Below, piece by piece: positions 1 through 10,112 of a DNA stretch of 32,115 nt (the first letter of the stretch is position 1; each line of letters starts with the position of its first letter). The DNA comes from an uncultured Roseovarius sp. (lineage in GTDB: Bacteria > Pseudomonadota > Alphaproteobacteria > Rhodobacterales > Rhodobacteraceae). The position numbers and the translations under genes were made by a program. Under the pieces are notes generated by a model. It searched no databases. It saw only the letters and a program-made list of their open reading frames with translations, and had not been told where the DNA came from. The stretch lies in NCBI RefSeq assembly GCF_947259555.1, contig NZ_CAMYMD010000021.1:1-32115 (forward strand), in the 5' to 3' direction.

Positions 1-135
1 CTCGGCGCGCTCGCGCTTGGCGAGGATGTCGCCACGGCCGGGCGACAGGGGGCCGAGCTCGCAGCAAAGGTCCTGGTGCATTACGGCGCGCGCGACGGTG
101 CCGCGGCGCAGGCGATCGCGCTGCCCGCGGCCTAA
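1..135 (+). CDS. C-terminal end of an unidentified protein (partial)
   Basis: An open frame enters from the left edge and ends at a TAA at 133-135, giving 44 residues. The tail is alanine-rich and helical-looking (LGEDVATAGRQGAELAAKVL, then a short Ala-rich end). It has no motif I recognise and the start lies outside the window, so the family cannot be named. The codon pattern (G/C at third positions) is that of a real gene in this genome. It reads towards the transposase relic and the convergent pca operon. Confidence 0.5.
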   Translation, partial: LGALALGEDVATAGRQGAELAAKVLVHYGARDGAAAQAIALPAA

Positions 136-200
136 ACCCATCCCGGGGCGGTGCGCCGCCCCGGGGCGACACGATCCGACATCACGCAGAAGCCCCCGCC

Positions 201-344
201 ATGCGTGCCCCGCACCGGCCCGTGGCCGATGCCGGCGTCTTCACCGAGGCGCTGGCCTCGCGCGATCCCGAGATCGAGCTCATCGCCGCCGCGCCTGCAA
301 TGCCAGATCTGACGTCTTCCTACAGCGTTTCGACTTTTCGTTGA
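201..344 (+). pseudogene. short orphan reading frame, possibly a truncated gene start
   Basis: An ATG at 201 opens 47 codons that begin like ordinary protein (MRAPHRPVADAGVFTEALAS...) and then run into the hairpin repeat at 322-361, where the frame stops. The first 35 or so residues have coding-like composition; the last dozen come from the repeat. This looks like the 5' part of a gene cut off by insertion of repeat or IS-derived sequence. I do not recognise the family, and it may equally be non-coding. Confidence 0.25.
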
Positions 345-361
345 AACAGTCGTAACGCTGT
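322..361. repeat. large imperfect inverted repeat (hairpin)
   Basis: ACAGCGTTTCGAC (322-334) faces GTCGTAACGCTGT (349-361): 12 of 13 positions pair, and a smaller TTTC/GAAA stem lies inside. No T-run follows, so it is a poor intrinsic terminator. It sits at the junction between the orphan frame and the transposase relic and may be an IS end or an intergenic palindrome. Confidence 0.6.
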
Positions 362-371
362 CGTTCATTGC

Positions 372-721
372 TTTAGGCGGGCCGCTTTCGCCTCTCGCTC
401 ACTTTTTCCGGACAGGTCGACCCCGGAACTGCAACGCCTTCAGGCGGAACTCGCGGCACGATATTCCTTCCGGGAAGCGGCTCTGCCAAACCTCGTGCGC
501 GACGCTGTTGGGGGACAGGTCCGCCACATCCTCGACCGGTGGCATAGTTCGATGCGCGTTCAACATGTCGAGGCGCGGTGAAGGGCCTCCTGCAAGCCCG
601 GGGCCGGGAGCTTTGTTCATACCTTGCGAACAACATGGACAATCTGACCAACTACGGCCAGCGACATCGAAGCTGTCTTGCGATCTCTTCGTACCGGGCA
701 GACGGCCGAATGACCCCCTAG
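372..721 (+). pseudogene. remnant of an ISKra4-like transposase
   Basis: Two frames carry recognisable pieces. The first, ending at a TGA at 579-581, contains a stretch with RHILDRWHSSMRVQHVEA. The second, starting near 578 and ending at TAG 719-721, reads VKGLLQARGRELCSYLANN followed by MDNLTNYGQRHRSCLAISSY. From memory, the family has a WWHxSMRVRHVEQAVKGLLQ segment and, about 80 residues later, an LANNMxxLTxYGxRYRxGLPISxSRAEG segment near the C-terminus. Here the two are nearly fused, so the middle is deleted, the frame has slipped once, and the N-terminal half and C-terminus are gone. The element cannot be active. It ends three bases from the convergent pcaB stop, so it forms the outer border of the pca operon. 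The family name is by resemblance only. Confidence 0.55.
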
Positions 722-723
722 TT

Positions 724-2019
724 TTACCCACTCCCGTCGGGCAGTCGGGCCTGTGTCTCCGCATCGCCGGTATTGTTTTCAGGCGCCAGAATACTTGGCC
801 AATCATGGCCCGGGGCGAGCCGCGCCAACGCACCGGCGAGCGTTTCGCTGTCATTGGCGGCGATCCCGGCCAGCGCCTCCGACACAAGCTTCAGCGCCTT
901 TTCCCGAGGCATGTGGCGGGCCAGATGGAACCCCGCCGCCTCGGCCAGCATTGCGCCGCGGTCGCCTGCGAAACTGGCATTGATCCGGTCCGGGCACGGG
1001 GCAAGGGCTTCGGCCAGCTCAAGCGCGTGGCGCAGCGCGGCGCCCGTGCGAATGATCATTTCGGGCAGCGTCTGCCATTCCAGTGCCAAGGCGGAACCAT
1101 CGCGTTCCTGCGCGTGGATCATGGCCTGATACAGCGTGCCGGCGGCACCGGCGTTCAGGCGGGCGATGCCGACCAGAGCTTCGGCCGCGACCGGGTTGGA
1201 TTTTTGCGGCATGGTGGATGACCCGCCGCCGGGTCCCGCGCTGACTTCGCCAATCCCGGACTGCCCGAGCAAGACCAGATCGGCACCGAATTTACCAAGC
1301 GTGCCCGAGACCAGCGCCAGCCAGCCACCAAGTTCCGCCATGCCGTCACGGGCCGCGTGCCACGGAATGGCCTGCGCGCCAAGGTCAAGCTCGGCGGCCA
1401 GTGCCTCGCGGACGTCCGGCATGCGCGGTGCCAGCGCCGCGCCAGTCCCCGCCGCGCCATAAAGCGAGACATTCAGCAATCGCGGGCGCAACTCCGATAG
1501 CCGCGCCAGATGCCGGGCCAGAGGCGCGCGCCACACGGCAATCTTGGCCCCCAGCGTGGTCGGGGCGGCGATCTGGAAACGCGTGCGGGCCGGAATCGGC
1601 TGATCGGCATAGCGCGCCGCTTTCAGGGTAAAGATTTTATCAAGCCTGCCAAGCCGCCCCTCAAGAACTACCAGCGCCTCACGCAGTTGCAGAACCAGGC
1701 CGCTATCCTGAATATCCTGCGACGTGGCCCCGAAATGCGCCCGGGCCGCATCCTCGCCGCACGCCATTTTCAGCGCCCCGGCAACGGATTGCGCGGCGAT
1801 GCCCGACATCGCGGTGGCCGCCGTCAGGCTTGCCGGATCGGGGCTCAGCGCCTCTGCCGTCGACGAAATCGACCTGGCCGACGCCTCGGGGATTATTCCA
1901 AGCGCGCCCTGCACCCGCGCCAGCGCGGCCTCTACCCGCAACATCGCCGCCACCTGGGCCGGCGCCGACAGGATACCGCGCAGCTTATCGTCGCCAAAAA
2001 GGCCGTCATTCAGTGTCAT
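724..2019 (-). CDS. pcaB: 3-carboxy-cis,cis-muconate cycloisomerase
   Basis: Product of 431 residues that converts 3-carboxy-cis,cis-muconate to 4-carboxymuconolactone, the step after ring cleavage of protocatechuate. It belongs to the fumarase/aspartase superfamily: the signature GGGSSTMPQKSNP (flexible catalytic Ser loop) is present, and so is the conserved GATSQDIQDSG segment. The chosen start (MTLNDGLFGD) overlaps the upstream DUF849 stop as ATGA, indicating translational coupling; a longer in-frame start 23 codons upstream would lie inside the neighbour and has no family-like sequence. It is the last gene of the pcaDCHG-BKACE-pcaB operon. Its TAA lies three bases from the end of a transposase relic reading the other way. 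No lesion was seen. Confidence 0.95.
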   Translation of the reverse strand: MTLNDGLFGDDKLRGILSAPAQVAAMLRVEAALARVQGALGIIPEASARSISSTAEALSPDPASLTAATAMSGIAAQSVAGALKMACGEDAARAHFGATSQDIQDSGLVLQLREALVVLEGRLGRLDKIFTLKAARYADQPIPARTRFQIAAPTTLGAKIAVWRAPLARHLARLSELRPRLLNVSLYGAAGTGAALAPRMPDVREALAAELDLGAQAIPWHAARDGMAELGGWLALVSGTLGKFGADLVLLGQSGIGEVSAGPGGGSSTMPQKSNPVAAEALVGIARLNAGAAGTLYQAMIHAQERDGSALALEWQTLPEMIIRTGAALRHALELAEALAPCPDRINASFAGDRGAMLAEAAGFHLARHMPREKALKLVSEALAGIAANDSETLAGALARLAPGHDWPSILAPENNTGDAETQARLPDGSG

Positions 2020-2849
2020 GTGCTCCGCAGCCCCAGTATTTCGCGGGCCTTCCGCCAGTTTGCGACAGGGCGGTCGTATCTGTCGCACAGTTCCACGGCG
2101 CGCCTGACCAGCGCGGCGTTCGAGGGGGCCAGCCGATCACGGTCCAGCCGCACATTGTCTTCCAGCCCCGTCCGGGCATGGCCGCCGGACGAGATCGACC
2201 ATTCGTTGATGACCATCTGGCCGCCGCCGATACCCGCCGCACACCACGGCGCATCCTCGCCAAACAGGCGCTTGACCGTGCGGATGTAAAAATCGAACAC
2301 CTCGCGGTCCACCGGCATGGCATTCCTGACGCCCATAACGAATTGCACATAGGGCGTCTCCCTGATCCGGCCGTCATCATGCATTTTCGCGGCCTGAAAG
2401 ATGTGGGACAGATCGAAGGCCTCGATTTCCGGCTTGACGTCCCGGGCGCGCATCTCCGCAGCCAGCCAATCTACCAGATCGGGCGGGTTTTCATAGACCC
2501 GAGCGGGAAAATTGTTCGAGCCAACGGACAGCGAGGCCATATCCGGCGCAAGCCCCAGCATGCCCCCGCGCTCCGGCCCCGCGCTGGAACGGCCGCCGGT
2601 CGAAAGCTGTATGATCATGCCGGGGCAATATTTTTCCAGCCCCTCCTTCAGCGCGGCAAAGCGCCCGGGGTCGCTGGTCGGCTTGCCGGCGTCGTCGCGG
2701 ACATGGCAATGCGCGATGGTGGCGCCCGCCTCGAACGCCTCCTGGGTGGACTCGACCTGTTCGGCGATGGTGATCGGCACCGCCGGGTTGTTCTCCTTGG
2801 TCGGGACGGAGCCGGTGATGGCCACGCAGATGATGCAGGGGGCGGTCAT
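2016..2849 (-). CDS. beta-keto acid cleavage enzyme (BKACE, DUF849 family)
   Basis: Product of 277 residues of the Zn-dependent BKACE family, which condenses a beta-keto acid with acetyl-CoA to give acetoacetate and a shortened CoA ester. Zn ligands are recognisable: HCHVRD near residue 47 and the Glu of GLEDN near 230, matching the numbering of the founding enzyme Kce. The frame opens earlier at a TTG, but the ATG at 2849 is preferred because it has an AGG nine bases upstream. It lies between pcaG and pcaB, overlapping pcaB by ATGA. No pcaIJ or pcaF is present in the window, so cleavage of beta-ketoadipate to succinyl-CoA plus acetoacetate is the obvious candidate role. The family is firm; the substrate is inferred from the operon. 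Confidence 0.88.
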   Translation of the reverse strand: MTAPCIICVAITGSVPTKENNPAVPITIAEQVESTQEAFEAGATIAHCHVRDDAGKPTSDPGRFAALKEGLEKYCPGMIIQLSTGGRSSAGPERGGMLGLAPDMASLSVGSNNFPARVYENPPDLVDWLAAEMRARDVKPEIEAFDLSHIFQAAKMHDDGRIRETPYVQFVMGVRNAMPVDREVFDFYIRTVKRLFGEDAPWCAAGIGGGQMVINEWSISSGGHARTGLEDNVRLDRDRLAPSNAALVRRAVELCDRYDRPVANWRKAREILGLRST

Positions 2850-2858
2850 GATCAAACC

Positions 2859-3478
2859 TCAGATGTCGAAGAAAACTGTCTCGTCATCGCCTTGCAGGCG
2901 GATGTCGAAACGATAGACGGGGGCGCCGTCCCGCTCCGCCCTGGCGGCGATCAGGGTGGCGCGGCGCCTCTCCCATTCAATCAGGTTAATGGTCGGGTCG
3001 GCGGCGTTGGCGGCGTCTTCGTCGCTGAAATACATCCGCGTGTTCAGGCCGATATTGATGCCGCGCGCGACAATCCAGAAGTTCAGATGCGGCGCCATCA
3101 TGCGTCCGCCCCGCCCCATTGCCGCGCCCGGCTTCACGGTGTCGAACCCCCATTCGCCGGTCTCGAAATCGGTGATGACACGGCCCCAGCCGCGAAACCC
3201 CTCTTCGACCGGGCCGCCGCCTTCGGGATGGGCGTAACAGCCGGCGGCATTGGCCTGCCAGACCTCCAGCAGCACATCCTTGACAGGCGAACCCGTGCCG
3301 TCGATCACCTGCCCCTCAACCCGGATGCGTTCGCCCTGGGCATTCGGTCCGGCAATGTCATGGCCAAGTTCCTCGCGATAGATGTCAAAGCCAGCCGCCC
3401 CCGGTGCCAGCCCGATATGGACAAAGGGGCCGGCGGTTTGCGAGGCGGTTTCGCGCAGATATTCCAGTTTTTGCGGCA

Positions 3479-3479
<1 letters not shown>
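2859..3479 (-). CDS. pcaG: protocatechuate 3,4-dioxygenase, alpha subunit
   Basis: Product of 206 residues that pairs with PcaH to form the non-haem Fe(III) intradiol dioxygenase opening protocatechuate to 3-carboxy-cis,cis-muconate. The intradiol core is present: EGQVIDGTGSPVKDVLLEVW, then GRVITDFETGEWGFDTVKPG and APHLNFWIVARG. As usual for alpha chains, the complete set of iron ligands (two Tyr, two His) is lacking; these are in beta. The ATG overlaps the pcaH stop by one base (TGATG), so the subunits are translated in tandem. Length and ends are normal and no lesion is visible. Confidence 0.95.
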
Positions 3480-5703
<2,224 letters not shown>

Positions 5704-5706
5704 TCA

Positions 5707-5741
5707 ATATCATTTATAGAAAATGCCAAGTAAAATGATAT
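5707..5741. promoter_or_regulatory. candidate PcaQ operator between pobA and pcaQ
   Basis: ATATCATTT (5707-5715) and AAATGATAT (5733-5741) form a perfect inverted repeat with a 17-base gap in the 88-base AT-rich space between the divergent pobA/pca operon and pcaQ. The position is right for a LysR-type regulator. I do not see the ATAACC-N4-GGTTAA form recalled for Sinorhizobium PcaQ. Confidence 0.5.
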
Positions 5742-5773
5742 AATCGTCGATATACTTGTCAGTTTTGGAAACC

Positions 5774-6688
5774 ATGGATCGCCGCATCAAGATACGCCAC
5801 TTGCAGGCCCTGACCGAGATCGTCCGGCAAGGCAGCATGAAACGCGCCGCCGAACGGCTGTTCCTGACGCAGCCCGCGATCTCGCGCACGTTGTCGGAAC
5901 TGGAAGAGATCGTCGGGGCGGAGCTGCTGAGGCGGGGCCGCGGCGGCGTTTCCCTGACCGCGCAGGGAGAGTTCTTTCACGGCTATGCTCAATCCAGCCT
6001 GTCCGCCCTGGAGCAGGGCCTCGCGGGGATCGGGGAGGCGGGGCGTGAAGGGGCCATGCAATTGCGCGTGGGGGCGTTGCCGTCGGTCGCGGCGCGGCTG
6101 ATGCCCGAGGCCGTCACCCAGCTTACGAGCCTGGCGCCCGAGTTGCGCCTGACCATCGCGGATGGCTCGCACGGGCAACTGACGGGGATGCTGCGGGCCG
6201 GCGATCTGGATCTTGTCATCGGCCGTCTGGGCGCGCCGGAAACGATGCGCGGGCTCAGTTTTACCCAGCTGTATCTTGAGGAGGTCGCCGTCGTGGTGCG
6301 CCCCGGCCATCCGATCCTCGCCGATCCCGATCTGCGCCGGATCGTGGAGTGGCCGGTGATCTACCCCGCGCCATGGGCCGCGATCCGGCCCTTTGTCGAG
6401 CGGCTGTTGATTGCCGAAGGGGTGCCGATGCCGGCGCGCCGGATCGAGACCGTCTCGGGCGCGTTCGGGCGCGCCTATATGCCGGGCAGCGATGCGATAT
6501 GGTTCATTTCCGCCGGTGTCGTGGCACGTGAGGTCGAGCAGGGGCAGCTTGTCCGCCTGCCGGTTGCCACGGGGCTGACGGAAGGCCCGGTCGGGCTGAT
6601 GATACGGACGGATGAGGCCGAGACCCTCGCGGTCCAGTTCTTCGTGCAAGCCGTGGGTCGGGCCGTCGCACGGTTGGGCCTGGCCTGA
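5774..6688 (+). CDS. pcaQ: LysR-type regulator of the pca operon
   Basis: Product of 304 residues. The N-terminal winged HTH spans roughly residues 5-60 (IKIRHLQALTEIVRQGSMKR, AAERLFLTQPAISRTLSELE), followed by a periplasmic-binding-like effector domain with the LPSVAARLMPEAV opening typical of this group. It is divergent from the pobA/pcaDCHG operon, the usual PcaQ arrangement, and PcaQ proteins activate pca genes in response to beta-carboxymuconate or related intermediates. A TTG upstream would add six residues, but the ATG at 5774 (MDRRIKIRH) fits the family start. Intact. GbpR/other LysR relatives are a less likely alternative. Confidence 0.88.
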   Translation: MDRRIKIRHLQALTEIVRQGSMKRAAERLFLTQPAISRTLSELEEIVGAELLRRGRGGVSLTAQGEFFHGYAQSSLSALEQGLAGIGEAGREGAMQLRVGALPSVAARLMPEAVTQLTSLAPELRLTIADGSHGQLTGMLRAGDLDLVIGRLGAPETMRGLSFTQLYLEEVAVVVRPGHPILADPDLRRIVEWPVIYPAPWAAIRPFVERLLIAEGVPMPARRIETVSGAFGRAYMPGSDAIWFISAGVVAREVEQGQLVRLPVATGLTEGPVGLMIRTDEAETLAVQFFVQAVGRAVARLGLA

Positions 6689-6746
6689 ATGCGGCGCGTC
6701 TCGGCGGGCGGAAGGCCCGGCCCGCGATACCTCTTCCTGTCCGGGC

Positions 6747-7286
6747 TCAGGGTGTCCGGTCGATGGTCGCGTCATTCGGTGCGGATGCATCGCCTGCGTC
6801 CGGCGGCTGCGGCAGGTCGAGGACGGAACGCGGGCGCGCCTCGGGGTCGGCATCCAATACCCGGTGCAGCTTTTCGATGATCGTGTCGAGCGCGGCGCAG
6901 TCGGCATCGCTCAGCGCCGCGAGCAGCCGCGCCTCATAGTCCACGGTGGGCGGGACGATCCGGTCAAGCAGGTGCCAGCCTTCGGGGCTGAGCGAGATCG
7001 CCAGCAGGCGCTGGTCGGTGGGGCTGCCGGTTTTCTGCACCAGCCCCGCCGTTTCCAGCCGGGTCACCGCACGGCTGACGCGGGATTTGTCGAGATTCAC
7101 GCAATTGTGGATCTCGCGCACCGAAACCTCGCGGCAGCGCGCCAGGTGCACCATCACCCGCCATTCGGCCACCGACAGCCCCGCCTCGGCGCCGTAGATC
7201 GCCGAGAGGCGGCGGCTGATTCGCTCGGACAGGACCGCAAGCCGGTAGGGCAGAAAGCGGGCTAGTCGGAAGTCGTCGATACCCAT
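6747..7286 (-). CDS. MarR-family transcriptional regulator
   Basis: Product of 179 residues with the MarR winged helix: GLSVAEWRVMVHLARCREVS, then NLDKSRVSRAVTRLETAGLV and the wing SPTDQRLLAISLSPEG. A frame continues upstream of the chosen ATG, but that would run across the operator at 7309-7322; the start at 7286 has AAGGA upstream. The C-terminus carries a poorly conserved Pro/Asp-rich tail. It is divergent from the metallo-beta-lactamase-fold/FAD-monooxygenase/DUF2783/fumarylacetoacetase module and probably represses it until an aromatic ligand binds. The regulator is intact although most of its likely targets are broken. Confidence 0.85.
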   Translation of the reverse strand: MGIDDFRLARFLPYRLAVLSERISRRLSAIYGAEAGLSVAEWRVMVHLARCREVSVREIHNCVNLDKSRVSRAVTRLETAGLVQKTGSPTDQRLLAISLSPEGWHLLDRIVPPTVDYEARLLAALSDADCAALDTIIEKLHRVLDADPEARPRSVLDLPQPPDAGDASAPNDATIDRTP

Positions 7287-7308
7287 CTGCGGGAGATCCT
7301 TGCAGTTT

Positions 7309-7322
7309 GTTGCATTTGCAAC
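7309..7322. promoter_or_regulatory. palindromic operator of the divergent MarR regulator
   Basis: GTTGCA-TT-TGCAAC is a perfect inverted repeat 22 bases upstream of the marR ATG and about 110 bases upstream of the metallo-hydrolase start. Size and position fit a MarR dimer site controlling both directions. Confidence 0.6.
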
Positions 7323-7431
7323 GATATCGTGGGGCAAGACCGACGGAAAGGGGCAAGTGGCCGCACCGTCACAACGCGCGATCTGCACGGGAGAACCGAA
7401 TCATGGCAAAGGCATTCGCGTCCCAGGGGAC

Positions 7432-8220
7432 ATGACCGAAAAAGAGATTTCCTTTACCGAGGTGGGTGAGGGGCTGTGGGCCTTCACCGCCGAGGGAGAC
7501 CCCAATTCCGGCGTCATCATCGGCGATGATTCGGTGATGATCGTCGAGGCACAGGCGACGCCGCGCCTGGCGAACAAGGTGATCGGATGCATCCGCGAGG
7601 TGACCGACAAGCCGATCAGCCATGTGGCGCTGACCCATTATCACGCGGTGCGGGTGCTGGGCGCCTCGGCCTATAGTGCCGGGCAGGTGATCATGTCGGA
7701 CGTGGCCCGGTCGATGGTGGTCGAGCGCGGACAGGAGGACTGGGACGGCGAGTTCCAGCGCTTCCCGCGTCTGTTCGAGGAACATGAGAGCATTCCGGGG
7801 CTGACTTGGCCCACCACGATCTTTTCCGATGCGATGACAGTCTACCCGGGCAACCGGCGGGTGGATATCATGCATCCGGGCCGTGCCCATACGGCGGGCG
7901 ACGCGGTGATCCACTTGCCGGGCCGGGGCGATGCGCTGGTGGGCAAGAACATGGTGAACGCGGCGCTGGAAAATACCCGCGATTTCGTGGACAGCACCTA
8001 TCGGCCCCTGGCGCGGGTGGCGGCGCGCGGGGGCTCGCTCAAGGACGCCTGAAATGCGGTGCGCGCGGAATGCGATCCCAAATTCGCCGACTATGCGATC
8101 TATGGACATTGCCTGCCCTTCAACGTGGCCCGCGCCTATGACGAGGCGCGCGGGATCGACACACCGCGGATCTGGACCGTCGCGCGCGATCTGGAGATGT
8201 GGGAGCAGTTGCAGGGGTAA
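7432..8220 (+). pseudogene. metallo-beta-lactamase-fold protein with in-frame stop
   Basis: The frame runs from ATG 7432 (MTEKEISFTEVGEGLWAFTA) to a TGA at 8050-8052, then continues in the same frame (VRAECDPKFADYAIYGHCLP ... MWEQLQG) to a TAA at 8218-8220. The C-terminal 55 residues are therefore cut off by one nonsense change. MBL landmarks are LTHYHAVRVLGAS and GRAHTAGD. The canonical HxHxDH is replaced by HYHAVR, so the second metal site is degenerate; I believe this is a subfamily trait. An ATG at 7403 starts a ten-codon frame (MAKAFASQGT) that may be the true start plus a frameshift. It is the first gene of the module facing marR. Confidence 0.75.
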
Positions 8221-8224
8221 GGCG

Positions 8225-8308
8225 ATGCGCGATCCGTTCCTGATCATGGTCCTCAGAGCGTATCGCGGCCTATTTCACGGACTGATCCTCGGGGAGGAGG
8301 CGGAGTGA
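8225..8308 (+). CDS. 27-residue small open frame, unknown
   Basis: An ATG at 8225, four bases after the metallo-hydrolase stop, opens MRDPFLIMVLRAYRGLFHGL plus a short acidic end. Its TGA overlaps the GTG start of the monooxygenase (GTGA), as in coupled operon genes. It could be a genuine small peptide, the tail of a deleted gene or chance. I do not recognise it. Confidence 0.3.
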   Translation: MRDPFLIMVLRAYRGLFHGLILGEEAE

Positions 8309-9919
8309 ACCGGATAACCGACAAGAAGAGCTTCGAGGTGCCGCTTTATGCCTATGAACGATCCCCGGATCAGGACGCCGCGACCCCGGCGTGCCGCAAG
8401 GTGGTGGTGATTGGGGCGGGGCCCATCGGGCTGGCGGCCACCATCGACCCGGCGCAGCAGGGGATCGAGGTGGTGGTTCTGGACGACAACGACAAGGTCA
8501 GCTTCGGCAGCCGCGCGATCTGTTTCGCCAAGCGCCCGCTGGATATCCTGGACCGGCTCGGCTGTGGTCACGACATGGTGGAAAAGGGCGTCGAGTGGGA
8601 CCTTGGCAAGGTCTTCTTCGACAGCCGCAAGGTCTATGAATTCGACCACTTGCCAGAGGGCGGGCACGAGTTTCCCGCCTTCATCAACCTGCAGCAGTAT
8701 TATTTCGAGAAATATCTGGTGAACCGGGTCCGCGCGTTGCAGGCCGCCGGCGCTCCGATCGAGCTCCAGGGGGCAACACAGTGCTGCGGGTCACCGACAA
8801 GGGTGATCATGTCAACCTGGCTGTCGGCACCCCCGAGGGCGAATACAAGCTGGAAACCGACTGGCTGATCGCCTGCGACGGGGCCGGGTCCGAGACCCGC
8901 AAGATGCTGGCGCTCGACTTCGTGGGCCGCGTCTTCGAGGACAACTTCCTGATCGCCGATGTGGTGATGGAGGCCGATTTCCCGACCGAACGCTGGTTCT
9001 GGTTCGACCCGCCGTTCAACCGGGGCCAGTCGGCGCTGCTGCACAAGCAGCCCGACGGCGTTTGGCGGATCGACCTGCAACTGGGCTGGGACATTGACAA
9101 GGAAGAAGAGAAAAACCCGAGAACGTCATTCCGCGCCTGAAAGCCATGCTTGGAGAGGATATGACGTTCGAGCTGGAATGGGTCTCGATCTACAGCTTCC
9201 AGTGCCGCCGGATGGAAAAGTTCCGCCACAACCGGGTGATCTTTGCGGGTGATTCCGCCCATCAGGTCAGCCCGTTCGGCGCGCTTGGGGCGAATTCCGG
9301 GGTGCAGGACACCGACAACCTGGCGTGGAAGCTGAAACTGGTGATAGAGGGCACCGCGCCCGAAAGCCTGCTGGACAGCTATGATAACGAACGCATTCTC
9401 GGCGCCGACGAGAATATCCTGAATTCCTCTCGCTCCACGGATTTCATCACGCCGAAGTCCGATATGAGCCGGATCTTGCGCGATGCCGTGCTGGACCTGT
9501 CCGAGCATTACGAATTCGCCCGGCCGCTGGTGAATTCGGGCCGGCTCAGCGTGCCCTGCGTCTATGACGGCTCAGCCCTGAACACGCCCGACGCGCTGCC
9601 CGACGGGTCGTCGCGCTCGCGCCCCGGTGCGACCTGTGCCGACGCTCCGCTGGACGACGACCACCTGCTATCCGGGCTTGACGGGCGTTTCACGATGCTG
9701 ACCATTGGGGCCGATGCGCCCGAAAGCCTCCCGGTCGGGGAGCTGACTGTGGACCGGCTGGCGGTGCAGGCGACGCCGGAGATCCGGAAGCGATACCTCG
9801 GCGATGCCGGAGCCGCCGTCTATCTGATCCGTCCCGACCAGCATGTCGCCGCGCGCTGGTCGGCATATGACGAGACCGCCGTCCAGACCGCCGTGGCGCG
9901 CGCCATCGGCAGGGAGTGA
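8305..9919 (+). pseudogene. FAD-dependent aromatic monooxygenase, two frameshifts
   Basis: Three consecutive frames together give a full-length class A flavin monooxygenase of about 535 residues, MhpA/PheA-like. The N-terminal piece has the dinucleotide motif VVVIGAGPIGLAA; the middle has ACDGAGSETRKML (DG motif); the last has FAGDSAHQVSPFGALGANSG. Frame changes fall near 8770 (one base lost where QWGNTV is expected) and near 9118 (one base lost in a CCC run before PENVIPRL). GALGANSG usually reads GARGANSG, so an Arg has become Leu. Neighbours (DUF2783, fumarylacetoacetase) suggest a ring hydroxylase feeding homogentisate or gentisate, for example a 3-hydroxyphenylacetate hydroxylase. The substrate is inferred. 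Confidence 0.8.
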
Positions 9920-9922
9920 GCC

Positions 9923-10105
9923 ATGCCCGACCTGATCCTGACGCCCAACATTCCCGGCGCGGACGATTTCTACGCCGAGTTGCTGGCCGCCCACGAGGGC
10001 CGGTCGAAGGCCGCGAGCGACGCGCTCAACGCCCGGCTGGTGCTGGTGCTGGCCCTGCTGGCCTTTGACGCGGCGCGCCCGGAACACCAACCCGATGCCG
10101 AGTGA
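9923..10105 (+). CDS. DUF2783 small protein
   Basis: Product of 60 residues beginning MPDLILTPNIPGADDFYAEL and continuing LAAHEGRSKAASDALNARLV, which I recognise as DUF2783. These small proteins of unknown function usually sit directly beside a flavin monooxygenase, as here (gap of three bases after the monooxygenase stop). The last 15 residues (FDAARPEHQPDAE) fit the family less well than the body, so a late frameshift is possible. It overlaps nothing and is followed by fumarylacetoacetase after seven bases. Confidence 0.7.
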   Translation: MPDLILTPNIPGADDFYAELLAAHEGRSKAASDALNARLVLVLALLAFDAARPEHQPDAE

Positions 10106-10112
10106 GGACAGC

